DNA of 64,000 nt from Paenibacillus oralis. Its GTDB lineage: Bacteria; Bacillota; Bacilli; Paenibacillales; Paenibacillaceae. Location: the NCBI RefSeq assembly GCF_003863965.1, contig NZ_RRCN01000001.1, forward strand, positions 5,228,304-5,292,303, given 5' to 3'. Made by a program: the position numbers and the translations under genes. Shown here one piece after another: positions 52,582-63,369 of the stretch (position 1 is the first letter of the stretch; each line of letters opens with the position of its first letter). Under the pieces are notes generated by a model. The model saw nothing but the letters and a program-made list of their open reading frames with translations, ran no database searches and had not been told where the DNA came from.

Positions 52582-53556
52582 ATGGAGACTGATTCGGTGC
52601 TGGCCGCGTCCCGGCCGGAGACATACAAAAAACCGAAAGGGATCGGGCCGTTTTTCAAAAAGTTGGTGCAGCAGCGCGCCTTGGCCGTAATGACTATCCC
52701 TTTTTTCATATGGCTCGTCATTTTCAAATATGTTCCTTTATGGGGCTGGACGATTGCTTTTCAGGATTATAAACCGGCGCGCGGGTATTTGGATCAAACC
52801 TGGGTCGGATTTCAACACTTCACATTTTTGTTTGGAGACGAGCGGTTTTTGCGCGTATTGCGAAATACGCTGGCCATGAGTTCCATCAACTTGATTCTCG
52901 GCTTTGTGACGGCGATTACGCTCGCGCTGCTGCTCAATGAACTCCGGAACGTAGCATTTAAGCGGACGGTGCAAACGATTAGTTACCTGCCCCATTTCAT
53001 TTCCTGGGTAGTGGCCGCAAACATTATTCAAACGACGCTCGCGCCTGACGGAATCATCAACCAGCTGTTGATCTGGACGGGATTGGTTGATCGAGGGAAC
53101 GAAATATTATTTCTGGGGGTTCCCGAATATTTCTGGGGAATATTTGGAGCCAGCTCCGTCTGGAAGGATATCGGCTGGAACACGATCGTGTATTTGGCCG
53201 CGATAACGACGATTGATCCGGCGCAATACGAAGCCGCCGAAATCGACGGCGCCAGCAGGTTTAAACGCATGATCTATATTACATTGCCGGGCATTAAATC
53301 CGTCGTTGTCGTCCTTTTAATTATGAATATCGGCTATTTGCTGGAATCGGGATTCGAGCCCCAATATTTGCTGGGTAATGGCATGAACGTGGATTATTCC
53401 GAAAACATTGACATATTCGTATTAAAATACGGCATCGCCCAAAGCAACTTCTCGCTATCCATCGCGGCCGGCATGTTCAAGACGGTGGTCAGCTTCATCT
53501 TGCTGTTCTTCGCGAACCATGTCGCGAAACGGGCGGGTGAAGCCAGACTTTTCTAG
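52582..53556 (+). CDS. LplB-type sugar ABC permease
   Basis: A 324-residue permease with six helices. It contains the LplB/YtcP N-terminal VPLWGWTIAFQDYKPARGYL and the EAA loop YEAAEIDGASRFKRMIYITLPG, which contacts the ATPase. GGGGAGGAGAG precedes ATG 52582. It forms the channel with the next gene product. An MsmX-like ATPase encoded elsewhere is inferred to power it. Confidence 0.9.
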   Translation: METDSVLAASRPETYKKPKGIGPFFKKLVQQRALAVMTIPFFIWLVIFKYVPLWGWTIAFQDYKPARGYLDQTWVGFQHFTFLFGDERFLRVLRNTLAMSSINLILGFVTAITLALLLNELRNVAFKRTVQTISYLPHFISWVVAANIIQTTLAPDGIINQLLIWTGLVDRGNEILFLGVPEYFWGIFGASSVWKDIGWNTIVYLAAITTIDPAQYEAAEIDGASRFKRMIYITLPGIKSVVVVLLIMNIGYLLESGFEPQYLLGNGMNVDYSENIDIFVLKYGIAQSNFSLSIAAGMFKTVVSFILLFFANHVAKRAGEARLF

Positions 53557-53573
53557 AGAAGGAGGCAAAACCA

Positions 53574-55420
<1,847 letters not shown>

Positions 55421-55582
55421 ACAATGAGAAGGAGCGGCTGACGAAATAAATTATGACTTTAGCTCTATTGATTCGAGGCTGCCGTACTGAGGACTGAGGG
55501 GACTGTCTATTTATAGAGTTCGTGTCTTGGTGTCCCTGCATGCTGCTTTGCACGATTATCCCCTTCGTTCAGGGGGCAGGGG

Positions 55583-55901
55583 TTGGGGGCAAGGATAAGG
55601 GATCCAGATGTCCGTACATCGGCGGTAGAGTCGTTTCCTCTAGCCTATCGGCTGTATGCGCCCTTGCGGAAAGTGGTGAGAGAGGCGTGGGAATCGGCTG
55701 AAGAGTACGTATGTAGCTTTGGGACTGAAACATCTGCAGGCGTACCTGAACGAGTACGCCGGACGCCGTCGGCTGCGCCTGCCCGGAGCGGAAGAAACGA
55801 TGCGGCAGAAGTTACTGCGTATCTGTGTGGCGATTCCGGCGATCTCTTACCGCCGGCTGATCGCGCGCCAACCGAATCAGCCCCTTGCGGCTGCAGCCTG
55901 A
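55583..55901 (+). pseudogene. decayed IS1595-like transposase remnant
   Basis: The frame ending at 55901 reads LKSTYVALGLKHLQAYLNEY then AGRRR, the C-terminal signature of IS1595-type transposases (hLqaYLdEfxxRxNRR). The preceding frame (55583 onward, SAVESFPLAYRLYAPLRKVV) is shifted and lacks catalytic motifs. It is a broken fragment. The flanks 55421-55582 and 55902-56302 hold no other gene that I can support. The latter includes the AT-rich leader of the xylanase. Confidence 0.5.
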
Positions 55902-56302
55902 TAGAAGTGCTTGAACGGTGCAGTTGTTGCTGCAATCGGATTCAGGCTGCAGTAGGCTCACGGTCTTTTCATTTTTCCCGGTGTCTTGCCCCATCCCTCC
56001 CGTCAGCTCTGCTTCATGATCAAACGGTATAATCGTGCAAAGCGTCCGGACAGTGGATATTGATCTGCTAACCACTAAATCAATATTTCAAAAGAAAGTT
56101 CAATAAAATCAAAAAAAATTCTATTAAATTATATCGCCAACCCATTTATAGTGAAATTGTAAAAATGTAATATATTACTATTATATGATTTTTAAGGAGG
56201 GTGATCGGCCGTAAAAATTTATTCGAGGATTGACAGGACGTATATTTATTCAACCGAATGCGTCCAGTTTTTGACGCAAAATAATTAGGGAGGAGCAGAT
56301 TT

Positions 56303-57643
56303 ATGATTTCATGGCTTAAGAAAGCTATTTGTGCAGGTTTGGCCCTTGTAATTGCATTGACCTTGGCGGCACCGGGCGATGTTGCCGCAGCCAGCGACGC
56401 CGTCGTGAATGTATCGGCGGAAAAACAAGTGATTCGCGGTTTCGGAGGCATCAACCACCCGGCTTGGATCGGAGATTTGACGGCGGCACAAAGAGAAACC
56501 GCTTTCGGAAACGGAAATAACCAGTTAGGTTTCTCGATCTTAAGAATCTATGTACATGATGACCGCAATCAGTGGTACCGGGAATTGGAAACGGCAAAAC
56601 GAGCCATCGCCCTCGGAGCCATCGTGTTTGCGTCGCCATGGAACCCGCCCGCCGACATGGTAGAGACCTTCAACCGCAACGGGGATACGTCGGCAAAACG
56701 GCTCCGTTACGACAAGTACGCCGCGTATGCCCAGCACCTTAACGATTTCGTGACTTATATGAGGAATAATGGCGTGAATCTGTATGCGATTTCCGTACAA
56801 AACGAACCCGATTATGCGCATGACTGGACGTGGTGGACTCCGCAGGAAATGCTTCGCTTCATGAAAGAAAACGCCGGTTCCATTAATGCCAGAGTGATCG
56901 CGCCGGAATCGTTCCAGTATCTGAAAAATATGTCGGACCCGATATTGAACGATTCGCAGGCGCTTGCCAATATGGATATTCTTGGCGCACATCTATACGG
57001 TACCCAGATCAGCAATTTCGCTTATCCGCTATTCAAACAAAAAGGGGCGGGAAAAGATCTCTGGATGACGGAGGTATATTACCCGAACAGCGACAACAAC
57101 TCGGCGGATCGCTGGCCCGAAGCCTTGGATGTGTCCTACCATATCCACAATGCGATGGTAGAGGGAGATTTTCAGGCTTACGTATGGTGGTATATCCGCA
57201 GATCATACGGTCCGATGAAGGAGGACGGCACAATCAGCAAACGCGGTTACAATATGGCTCATTTCTCCAAATTCGTTCGTCCCGGTTATGTCAGGGTGGA
57301 TGCCACGAAAAATCCTGAAACCACCGTATACGTGTCGGCCTATAAAGGTGACAACAAAATCGTTATCGTTGCCATAAACCGGAGCAGCTCCGGGGTCAAT
57401 CAGAACTTTGTCCTTCAGAATGGATCGGTTTCGAAAGTATCCCGATGGATCACGAGCAGCAGCAGCAATCTTCAACCCGGAACGGAGCTTACGGTGACGG
57501 GTCAGAATTTCTGGGCTCATCTCCCCGCCCAAAGCGTGACCACCTTCGTAGCTGATCTTGGCACAGCTTCAGGTAGAAGCGCCACCAATGAAGCTGAGAC
57601 AGACACAACCTTACCTGACGCTGTCGTAGATAACCTACGTTAA
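56303..57643 (+). CDS. xynC: secreted GH30 glucuronoxylan xylanohydrolase (XynC type)
   Basis: A 446-residue secreted xylanase. The signal peptide ends near AAAS. The GH30 subfamily 8 fold is shown by GFGGINHPAWIGDLT, ILRIYVHDD, the acid/base Glu168 in SVQNEPDYAHDW, the nucleophile Glu257 in WMTEVYYPNSD, and WWYIRRSYGPMKEDG, whose Arg is the glucuronate-binding residue in XynC. It cuts glucuronoxylan at sites set by methylglucuronic acid, giving aldouronates for the importers. The beta-sheet side domain continues to about residue 420, and a short disordered tail follows. AGGGAGGAG precedes the ATG. Confidence 0.93.
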   Translation: MISWLKKAICAGLALVIALTLAAPGDVAAASDAVVNVSAEKQVIRGFGGINHPAWIGDLTAAQRETAFGNGNNQLGFSILRIYVHDDRNQWYRELETAKRAIALGAIVFASPWNPPADMVETFNRNGDTSAKRLRYDKYAAYAQHLNDFVTYMRNNGVNLYAISVQNEPDYAHDWTWWTPQEMLRFMKENAGSINARVIAPESFQYLKNMSDPILNDSQALANMDILGAHLYGTQISNFAYPLFKQKGAGKDLWMTEVYYPNSDNNSADRWPEALDVSYHIHNAMVEGDFQAYVWWYIRRSYGPMKEDGTISKRGYNMAHFSKFVRPGYVRVDATKNPETTVYVSAYKGDNKIVIVAINRSSSGVNQNFVLQNGSVSKVSRWITSSSSNLQPGTELTVTGQNFWAHLPAQSVTTFVADLGTASGRSATNEAETDTTLPDAVVDNLR

Positions 57644-57669
57644 ACCTCTTGAAAAAGAGGCAGATTAAG

Positions 57670-57720
57670 AGGTTGTCCCAAAAGGTCGTGAAACATTGAC
57701 CTAAGGGGCAGCCCTTTTTT
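57670..57720 (+). terminator. terminator of the GH30 gene
   Basis: AGGTTGTCCC (57670-57679) pairs with GGGGCAGCC (57705-57713), with an inner AGGTC/GACCT hairpin, followed by a T-run at 57715-57721. Confidence 0.75.
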
Positions 57721-57829
57721 AAATTCTGCAAGGAAGAGAATCATGTACGGTACTCGATTGGTTTCGGTAAATGAAGGAGAAGTAAAGTAAAAAGATGAAC
57801 GTTGTCGCGAAATGTGCTCCAATGCATAA

Positions 57830-57843
57830 TGAAAGCGTAACCA
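57830..57843 (+). promoter_or_regulatory. CRE-like site upstream of the second importer
   Basis: TGAAAGCGTAACCA fits the catabolite-responsive consensus except at two positions. It lies about 37 bp upstream of the binding-protein start. Confidence 0.35.
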
Positions 57844-57879
57844 AATGGAAGGCGAATACAATTGAACTGGGGGATGCAA

Positions 57880-59601
57880 ATGAAAATGAGGACCAAAAAT
57901 AGCTCAGTGTGGTTAAAAGGCCTCTCCGTATTAGTGCTGGTTTCGTTTATGCTTGCCGCTTGCTCGGGTGGGAGCGGGGCAAACGGGGATCCTGGCGGAG
58001 CTTCAAAGGATAACCAGAACCAGACCTCCGCCGCGGATGACGGCCCGCTCGGCAAATACGATCCGGCGATCGAAGTATCATTCGTCAGAGATTTGAGCGA
58101 TGTTGTGGAGAACAATGTGCTTGGCGTGCTGAAGGGCGAAACGATCGACAACAATCGCTGGACCCAATTGTACGAGGACGAGCTTGGCATCAAGATCAAA
58201 TACGACTGGGTCGTCAAGGGCAGCCCGACTTCCGATCAATATCTGCAGAAAATCAACGTTACTTTGGCTTCCGGCGACTTGCCGGACGTCATCCCGGTGA
58301 ATGCCACGCAGCTCAAGCAATTGGCCGATTCCGACCAAATCGAGGACATGACGGAGTTATACGAAAAGTACGCGTCTCCTTTTACGAAAAAAGTGCTCTC
58401 GGAAGAAGGAACAAGTGTGTTCGATGCCGCTACGTTCGACGGAAAGTTGATGGCGGTTCCCCAGTTGGAATCTTCCATGGAACGGGCGATGTACATTTGG
58501 ATTCGTACCGATTGGCTGGATAAATTAGGCTTGAAGCCGCCGAAAACGATGGCCGACGTGCTGGCGATTTCGAAAGCGTTTACGGAGAACGATCCGGACG
58601 GGAATGGCAAGAAGGATACCTTCGGTCTTGGCGTGACGAAAGATTTATGGGGCGGGGCGATGGGACTTGAAGGTTTTATGGCCGGATACGCTGCCTACCC
58701 CAACATATGGGTGGAAGACGCCTCCGGAAAACTCGTGTTTGGCAGCACTCAGCCGGAAGTGAAAAAGGCGCTTCAGGTGTTGCAGGATATGGCCAAAAAC
58801 GGCCAGATCGATCAGGAATTCGGGGTCAAAGACGGGGGCAAGGTGTCCGAACAGGTCTCCGCCGGAAAGATCGGGATGGAGTACGGCGAGCAATGGAATT
58901 CTATATGGCCGCTTCAGCTTAACCGCGATAATGATCCGAACGCGCAATGGCAGGCTTTCCCGATCGTATCGGAGTCGGGCGAGACCCCGAAGGTGCCGCT
59001 TAAATTCAGCACTACCCGTTTCTTCGCCGTTAAGAAGGGAGCCGCTCATCCTGAAGCAGTGATCAAAATGTTCAATTTGCATCTGGAGAAAAACTGGGGC
59101 GAGACTGCGGAGTTCGATAAGTATTTTGCGCCGCCGGAGGCCGAAAGCGTATGGCAGCTCTCGCCCGTTACGCCGTATCCGGTTAAGAAAAACGTAGACG
59201 CCTTCCGGGCGATTGATGCCGCGCGCAAAGCCGGTGATTTCTCCACACTGACCGGGGAGGCCAAGACGATTCAAGAAAAACTGGAAGCCTACGCGTCGGG
59301 ATCGTCGGAAGGGTTCGCGTTATGGGGCTGGGAACGGATTTATGGAGAAGTAGGCTCTATGGGAATCGCTGATCAATACGACAAAAACAATCAGTTTCTG
59401 CGGGAAAAATTTGTCGGCGCCCCGACTCCAACCATGGTGGAACGCAAAGCGACGCTCGAAAAGCTGCAAAACGAGGTGTTCGTCAAGATCATATTAGGGG
59501 ATCCCATCGATAAATTCGACCAGTTCGTGGCCGATTGGAAAAAGCTTGGCGGGGACCAAATTACCCAGGAAGTCAACGAATGGTATGAAACTACGAAGTA
59601 A
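57880..59601 (+). CDS. second LplA-type solute-binding lipoprotein
   Basis: A 573-residue lipoprotein (ATG 57880, GGGGG upstream; TTG 57862 and ATG 57874 are alternatives). The lipobox is LAAC at about residue 28, followed by a Ser/Gly-rich linker. Binding-protein features are TLASGDLPDVIPVNATQLKQ, PQLESSMERAMYIWIRTDWL and ENDPDGNGKKDTFGLG. It starts the second importer set, again without an ATPase gene, and follows the GH30 xylanase. The likely substrate is xylan-derived oligosaccharide, inferred from position. Confidence 0.87.
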   Translation: MKMRTKNSSVWLKGLSVLVLVSFMLAACSGGSGANGDPGGASKDNQNQTSAADDGPLGKYDPAIEVSFVRDLSDVVENNVLGVLKGETIDNNRWTQLYEDELGIKIKYDWVVKGSPTSDQYLQKINVTLASGDLPDVIPVNATQLKQLADSDQIEDMTELYEKYASPFTKKVLSEEGTSVFDAATFDGKLMAVPQLESSMERAMYIWIRTDWLDKLGLKPPKTMADVLAISKAFTENDPDGNGKKDTFGLGVTKDLWGGAMGLEGFMAGYAAYPNIWVEDASGKLVFGSTQPEVKKALQVLQDMAKNGQIDQEFGVKDGGKVSEQVSAGKIGMEYGEQWNSIWPLQLNRDNDPNAQWQAFPIVSESGETPKVPLKFSTTRFFAVKKGAAHPEAVIKMFNLHLEKNWGETAEFDKYFAPPEAESVWQLSPVTPYPVKKNVDAFRAIDAARKAGDFSTLTGEAKTIQEKLEAYASGSSEGFALWGWERIYGEVGSMGIADQYDKNNQFLREKFVGAPTPTMVERKATLEKLQNEVFVKIILGDPIDKFDQFVADWKKLGGDQITQEVNEWYETTK

Positions 59602-59608
59602 CGATTCC

Positions 59609-59642
59609 GGGCCGGAGGGGGGCTTTTGCTCTCCCTCAGCCC
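59609..59642 (+). promoter_or_regulatory. intercistronic stem-loop between binding protein and permease
   Basis: GGGCCGGAGGGGGGC (59609-59623) pairs with GCTCTCCCTCAGCCC (59628-59642) with few mismatches. Hairpins at this place commonly allow higher expression of the binding protein than of the permeases. Confidence 0.5.
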
Positions 59643-59672
59643 TACTCTTGCTCACCGATGTGGAGGATGAAA

Positions 59673-60572
59673 ATGAGAGCGAAATGGCGAAGAGAATTGC
59701 CGCTTCATTTAATGATACTGCCGGGACTAATGTTGATCGTGTTATTTTCGTATATCCCGATGGCCGGCGTGATGATTGCGTTTCAAAAGTTTATTCCCGC
59801 CAAAGGCTTGTTCGGCGAGCAGAAGTGGGTCGGCTGGGATAATTTCGAGTATGTCATGAACTTGCCGAATTTCACCCAGGTTTTGTGGAACACCCTTTTT
59901 ATTTCCGGCTTTAAGCTTATATTAGGGCTCGTGGTTCCGATCATTTTTGCGATTCTCTTAAACGAATTGAAAAATAATCTGATCAAACGGTCCGTGCAAA
60001 CCGCGATTTATTTACCCTATTTTTTATCCTGGGTCGTGCTGGGCGGCATTCTGATCGATATTCTTTCCCCTTCCGGAGGGATCGTTAATGAATTCCTCGG
60101 ATTATTTGGGATTTCGAAGATCTTTTTCCTCGGCGACAACGACTGGTTTCCCTTCACGCTGATCGCTTCGGACATTTGGAAAAACTTCGGCTACGGGACA
60201 ATCGTATATTTGGCGGCAATCACGGGCATCGATCCGGGACTGTACGAAGCGGCGACCATGGACGGCGCCAATCGCTGGCACAAAATGTGGCATATCACGA
60301 TTCCGGGAATGCGCATGGTGATCGTGCTGCTGTCGGTATTAAGCCTGGGGCAGCTGCTGAATGCCGGGTTTGATCAAGTGTTTAATTTATACAGTCCGCA
60401 AGTTTACGAGAGCGGCGATATTTTGGATACGTTCGTGTACCGGATCGGCTTGCTTGACGCGCAGTACGGGGTAGCGACGGCGGTCGGTTTATTCAAATCG
60501 GTCGTATCGTTTACGCTGATTTCCGGCTCCTATTTCTTTGCCTATCGGGTTGCGAAATATCGGATTTTTTAG
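59673..60572 (+). CDS. second LplB-type sugar ABC permease
   Basis: A 299-residue permease. ATG 59673 is supported by GGAGG at 59662-59666. It has six helices, the N-terminal region YIPMAGVMIAFQKFIPAKGL and the EAA loop YEAATMDGANRWHKMWHITI. It pairs with the next permease. Confidence 0.9.
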   Translation: MRAKWRRELPLHLMILPGLMLIVLFSYIPMAGVMIAFQKFIPAKGLFGEQKWVGWDNFEYVMNLPNFTQVLWNTLFISGFKLILGLVVPIIFAILLNELKNNLIKRSVQTAIYLPYFLSWVVLGGILIDILSPSGGIVNEFLGLFGISKIFFLGDNDWFPFTLIASDIWKNFGYGTIVYLAAITGIDPGLYEAATMDGANRWHKMWHITIPGMRMVIVLLSVLSLGQLLNAGFDQVFNLYSPQVYESGDILDTFVYRIGLLDAQYGVATAVGLFKSVVSFTLISGSYFFAYRVAKYRIF

Positions 60573-60585
60573 AGGAGGGAGAACT

Positions 60586-61506
60586 TTGGAGCAAAGGTTG
60601 GCGCCAAAACCGGCAGGGTATGCCCGCATCCGGCAGGGAAAACGGTTTGAATGGTTTCCCCTGGTCAATGCCGTTATTCTTATCTTGATTTCACTCATTT
60701 GCGTCTTGCCCTTGATTCATATCATAGCGGTTTCTTTCAGTTCGAGCGCGGCGGCCTCGGCGGGGTACGTGAGGATGTGGCCCGTCGAGTTCACATTCGC
60801 CTCTTACATGTATACGGCGAGCCGCAACGAATTCTGGCAAGCGATGCTCGTGTCGCTGACGCGGATTGGCTTGGGAACTCCGCTTAACCTGCTGTTGACC
60901 ATCTTGGTCGCTTATCCGCTGGCCAAAGAGTCGCATGCTTTTCGGTTTCGCAGCCTGTATGCGTGGCTCTTTTTTATTACGATGCTGTTTAACGGGGGAC
61001 TGATTCCCTGGTATTCGACGATTAAAGAATACGGGCTGCTCGATTCGATCTGGGCGCTTATTCTGCCGGGCGCGGTTCCCGTATTCAGCGTCGTGCTGCT
61101 GCTTAACTTTTTCCGGGAGATTCCGAAGGAGCTGGAAGAAGCGGCGCTCATTGACGGAGCGAGCCACTGGAGGACGATGTGGGCGATCTTCGTGCCAATC
61201 TCCAAGCCCGCACTTGCCACACTGGCCTTGTTTTCCATGGTCGAGCATTGGAACAGCTGGTTCGATGGTCTGCTGCTGATGGGCAACCCGTCCAATTATC
61301 CGCTGCAAAGCTATATTCAAACCATCGTGATCCAGCAAAACCTGTCGAATATGTCGAGAGACGATATGCTCAACCTGGCGCTTATTTCCGATCGGACGTT
61401 GAAATCGTCGCAGATTTTCCTCGGTTCACTCCCGATTATTTTGGCGTATCCATTCTTGCAGAAATATTTCGTAAAAGGCATCGTTTTGGGCAGCGTCAAA
61501 GGATGA
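60586..61506 (+). CDS. second YtcP/LplC-type sugar ABC permease
   Basis: A 306-residue permease. TTG 60586 follows AGGAGGGAG; the frame is also open upstream to 60538, within the previous gene, without a ribosome site. It has six helices, the EAA loop LEEAALIDGASHWRTMWAIF and the C-terminal PFLQKYFVKGIVLGSVKG. It ends the second importer, 93 bp before a second YesM-type kinase. Confidence 0.9.
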   Translation: MEQRLAPKPAGYARIRQGKRFEWFPLVNAVILILISLICVLPLIHIIAVSFSSSAAASAGYVRMWPVEFTFASYMYTASRNEFWQAMLVSLTRIGLGTPLNLLLTILVAYPLAKESHAFRFRSLYAWLFFITMLFNGGLIPWYSTIKEYGLLDSIWALILPGAVPVFSVVLLLNFFREIPKELEEAALIDGASHWRTMWAIFVPISKPALATLALFSMVEHWNSWFDGLLLMGNPSNYPLQSYIQTIVIQQNLSNMSRDDMLNLALISDRTLKSSQIFLGSLPIILAYPFLQKYFVKGIVLGSVKG

Positions 61507-61599
61507 ATGTGCGATTAATTGCATAGGGCTGCTTCGAATGTCTGGTTGTCTCTTCGGTTTCGGGCTATAATTGAGAAAAAATGGCTGGAGGCATCGGCT

Positions 61600-63369
61600 T
61601 TGTTTTTAAGGCAGGACTTTTCGCTGCGAAATACGATATTTCTACGGTTGATCATCACTTTTCTGCTGATCATGCTGCCTATTTTGTTATCCGCGGTTTA
61701 TCTGTACCATTGGGTCGTGCAAACCGCAAGCGCGGACATAACCAAGACGGCTGCCGCGCAAACTGCATTCTATTTGACCGACCTGGAAAATGAGATCGAG
61801 CGTATAAAGCTATTGCAGTTCAGTCTGCTGGAGGACGATAACCTGAACGAACTCGCCCTCGCCTGGGAAACGATGGCGACGATCGACCGTACGGAGAATA
61901 TGAATTCGCTGATGAAACGGCTGTACACCGTCCAAAACAGCAGCATGTATATCAAGGACGTGAGCGTTCATATCGCGACGATCGATCGAACGATGTCGGC
62001 CCTGGGCGGAGTGCGCGGGTTCGAAGCTGAGCGCTACCGCGAAATCCGCTCTGTATTTGGCGGCGGTTCCCAGGTCATCGAATGGAATGGCGGACTGTTC
62101 CTCGGCGCGATGAAACAGCGGGGAACCAAGGGGGCGGAGCCGTTGTTTACGGTCGAGATCGAGCTGGATCCGCAAAAGCTTCAGGAGGCGCTGGCCCAAT
62201 TCAACACCTATCCCGGCAGCGGCACGCTGCTGCTGTCGGATAGCGCCAAGGTGGCTTTGGCGGGCGGAACGGGGGAATTGTCGAAAGCCGGCGCACCCTT
62301 TTATATCCGGGAAATCCGGCCGGACGCAGCAGGCAAAACGGCCAAGCTGCTTATTGCGGGGAACCGGTATTACGCCGTCCAGGCGCACTCTGCGGACCTG
62401 GGATTATCGATCTACCGTTTCATTCCCGAACAGGTCGTGCAAAAGCCGTTGAGCAAGTTTTACAAATGGGCATGGGTATTCGCCGCCTGTGCGTTGGGGA
62501 TTTTTGCCGCTTTTGCGTTGTCTACCTATAAGTTCATCCACAAGCCTATGCTGACGCTCGTTAAAAGCTTCAGGAGGATGGAGCAAGGGGATCTGAGCAT
62601 TTATATCGCCCATGAATCCAAAGACGAGTTTCGGTACTTGTACGGCCGGTTTAACCAGATGGTGGAAAATTTGCGTTCCTTGATCGATCAAGTCTATAAG
62701 CAAAAAATCATGGCTCAGCGAGCGGAGCTGAAGCAACTGCAATCGCAAATCAACCCGCACTTTTTATATAACAGTTTTTTTATCTTGAATACGATGGCCA
62801 AGACGGGGGACACGGAACGCATCGAACAGTTTACGACGCTGCTCGGGGAGTATTTCGAGTTTGTGACGAGAAATGCTTCCGACCTGGTTGCTTTGGAACA
62901 GGAAATTCATCATGCGAGAATGTATGCGGAAATACAGGAGTTGCGGTTTTCCAGAAGGATTCAGGTCCGTTTCGATACGCTGCCCGATGAGCTGCGGTCG
63001 ATTCCCGTGCCCCGGTTGATCGTTCAACCTATCATTGAAAACGCATTCAAGCACAGCCTTGAAAAAAAGGTCAAGGACGGCTTGATCGCCGTCCGTTTCG
63101 AGAAGGCGGGCAGCCAGGTCCGAATTATCGTGGAGGATAACGGAGACCGCTTGGCGGATGAAGCGTTGGAGCGGATACGGATAGCATTGCACGATGTCCG
63201 GGATCAGGCCGAGACCACGGGGATGGTCAACATTCATCGCCGAATTCGCATCACATTCGGGGAGGATAGCGGATTGCAAACGGAACGGAGCGAGCTTGGA
63301 GGGCTTAGGGTAACGATCCTTCTTGCCGATGGAGGTGACCGGTCAGGTGTACAGAATGCTGATCGTTGA
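61600..63369 (+). CDS. second YesM-type sensor histidine kinase
   Basis: A 589-residue kinase when started at TTG 61600, which has TGGAGG at 61586-61591. The frame is open to TTG 61519. There are two membrane segments (about 13-37 and 292-312), an extracellular sensor, HAMP, the motif LQSQINPHFLYNSFFILNTM with the phosphoacceptor His, and a HATPase domain (IENAFKHSLEKKVK, VEDNGDRLAD). The GxG box reads ATTG-free TTGMVNIHRRIRITFG. It overlaps the following response regulator, its partner. Confidence 0.9.
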   Translation: MFLRQDFSLRNTIFLRLIITFLLIMLPILLSAVYLYHWVVQTASADITKTAAAQTAFYLTDLENEIERIKLLQFSLLEDDNLNELALAWETMATIDRTENMNSLMKRLYTVQNSSMYIKDVSVHIATIDRTMSALGGVRGFEAERYREIRSVFGGGSQVIEWNGGLFLGAMKQRGTKGAEPLFTVEIELDPQKLQEALAQFNTYPGSGTLLLSDSAKVALAGGTGELSKAGAPFYIREIRPDAAGKTAKLLIAGNRYYAVQAHSADLGLSIYRFIPEQVVQKPLSKFYKWAWVFAACALGIFAAFALSTYKFIHKPMLTLVKSFRRMEQGDLSIYIAHESKDEFRYLYGRFNQMVENLRSLIDQVYKQKIMAQRAELKQLQSQINPHFLYNSFFILNTMAKTGDTERIEQFTTLLGEYFEFVTRNASDLVALEQEIHHARMYAEIQELRFSRRIQVRFDTLPDELRSIPVPRLIVQPIIENAFKHSLEKKVKDGLIAVRFEKAGSQVRIIVEDNGDRLADEALERIRIALHDVRDQAETTGMVNIHRRIRITFGEDSGLQTERSELGGLRVTILLADGGDRSGVQNADR

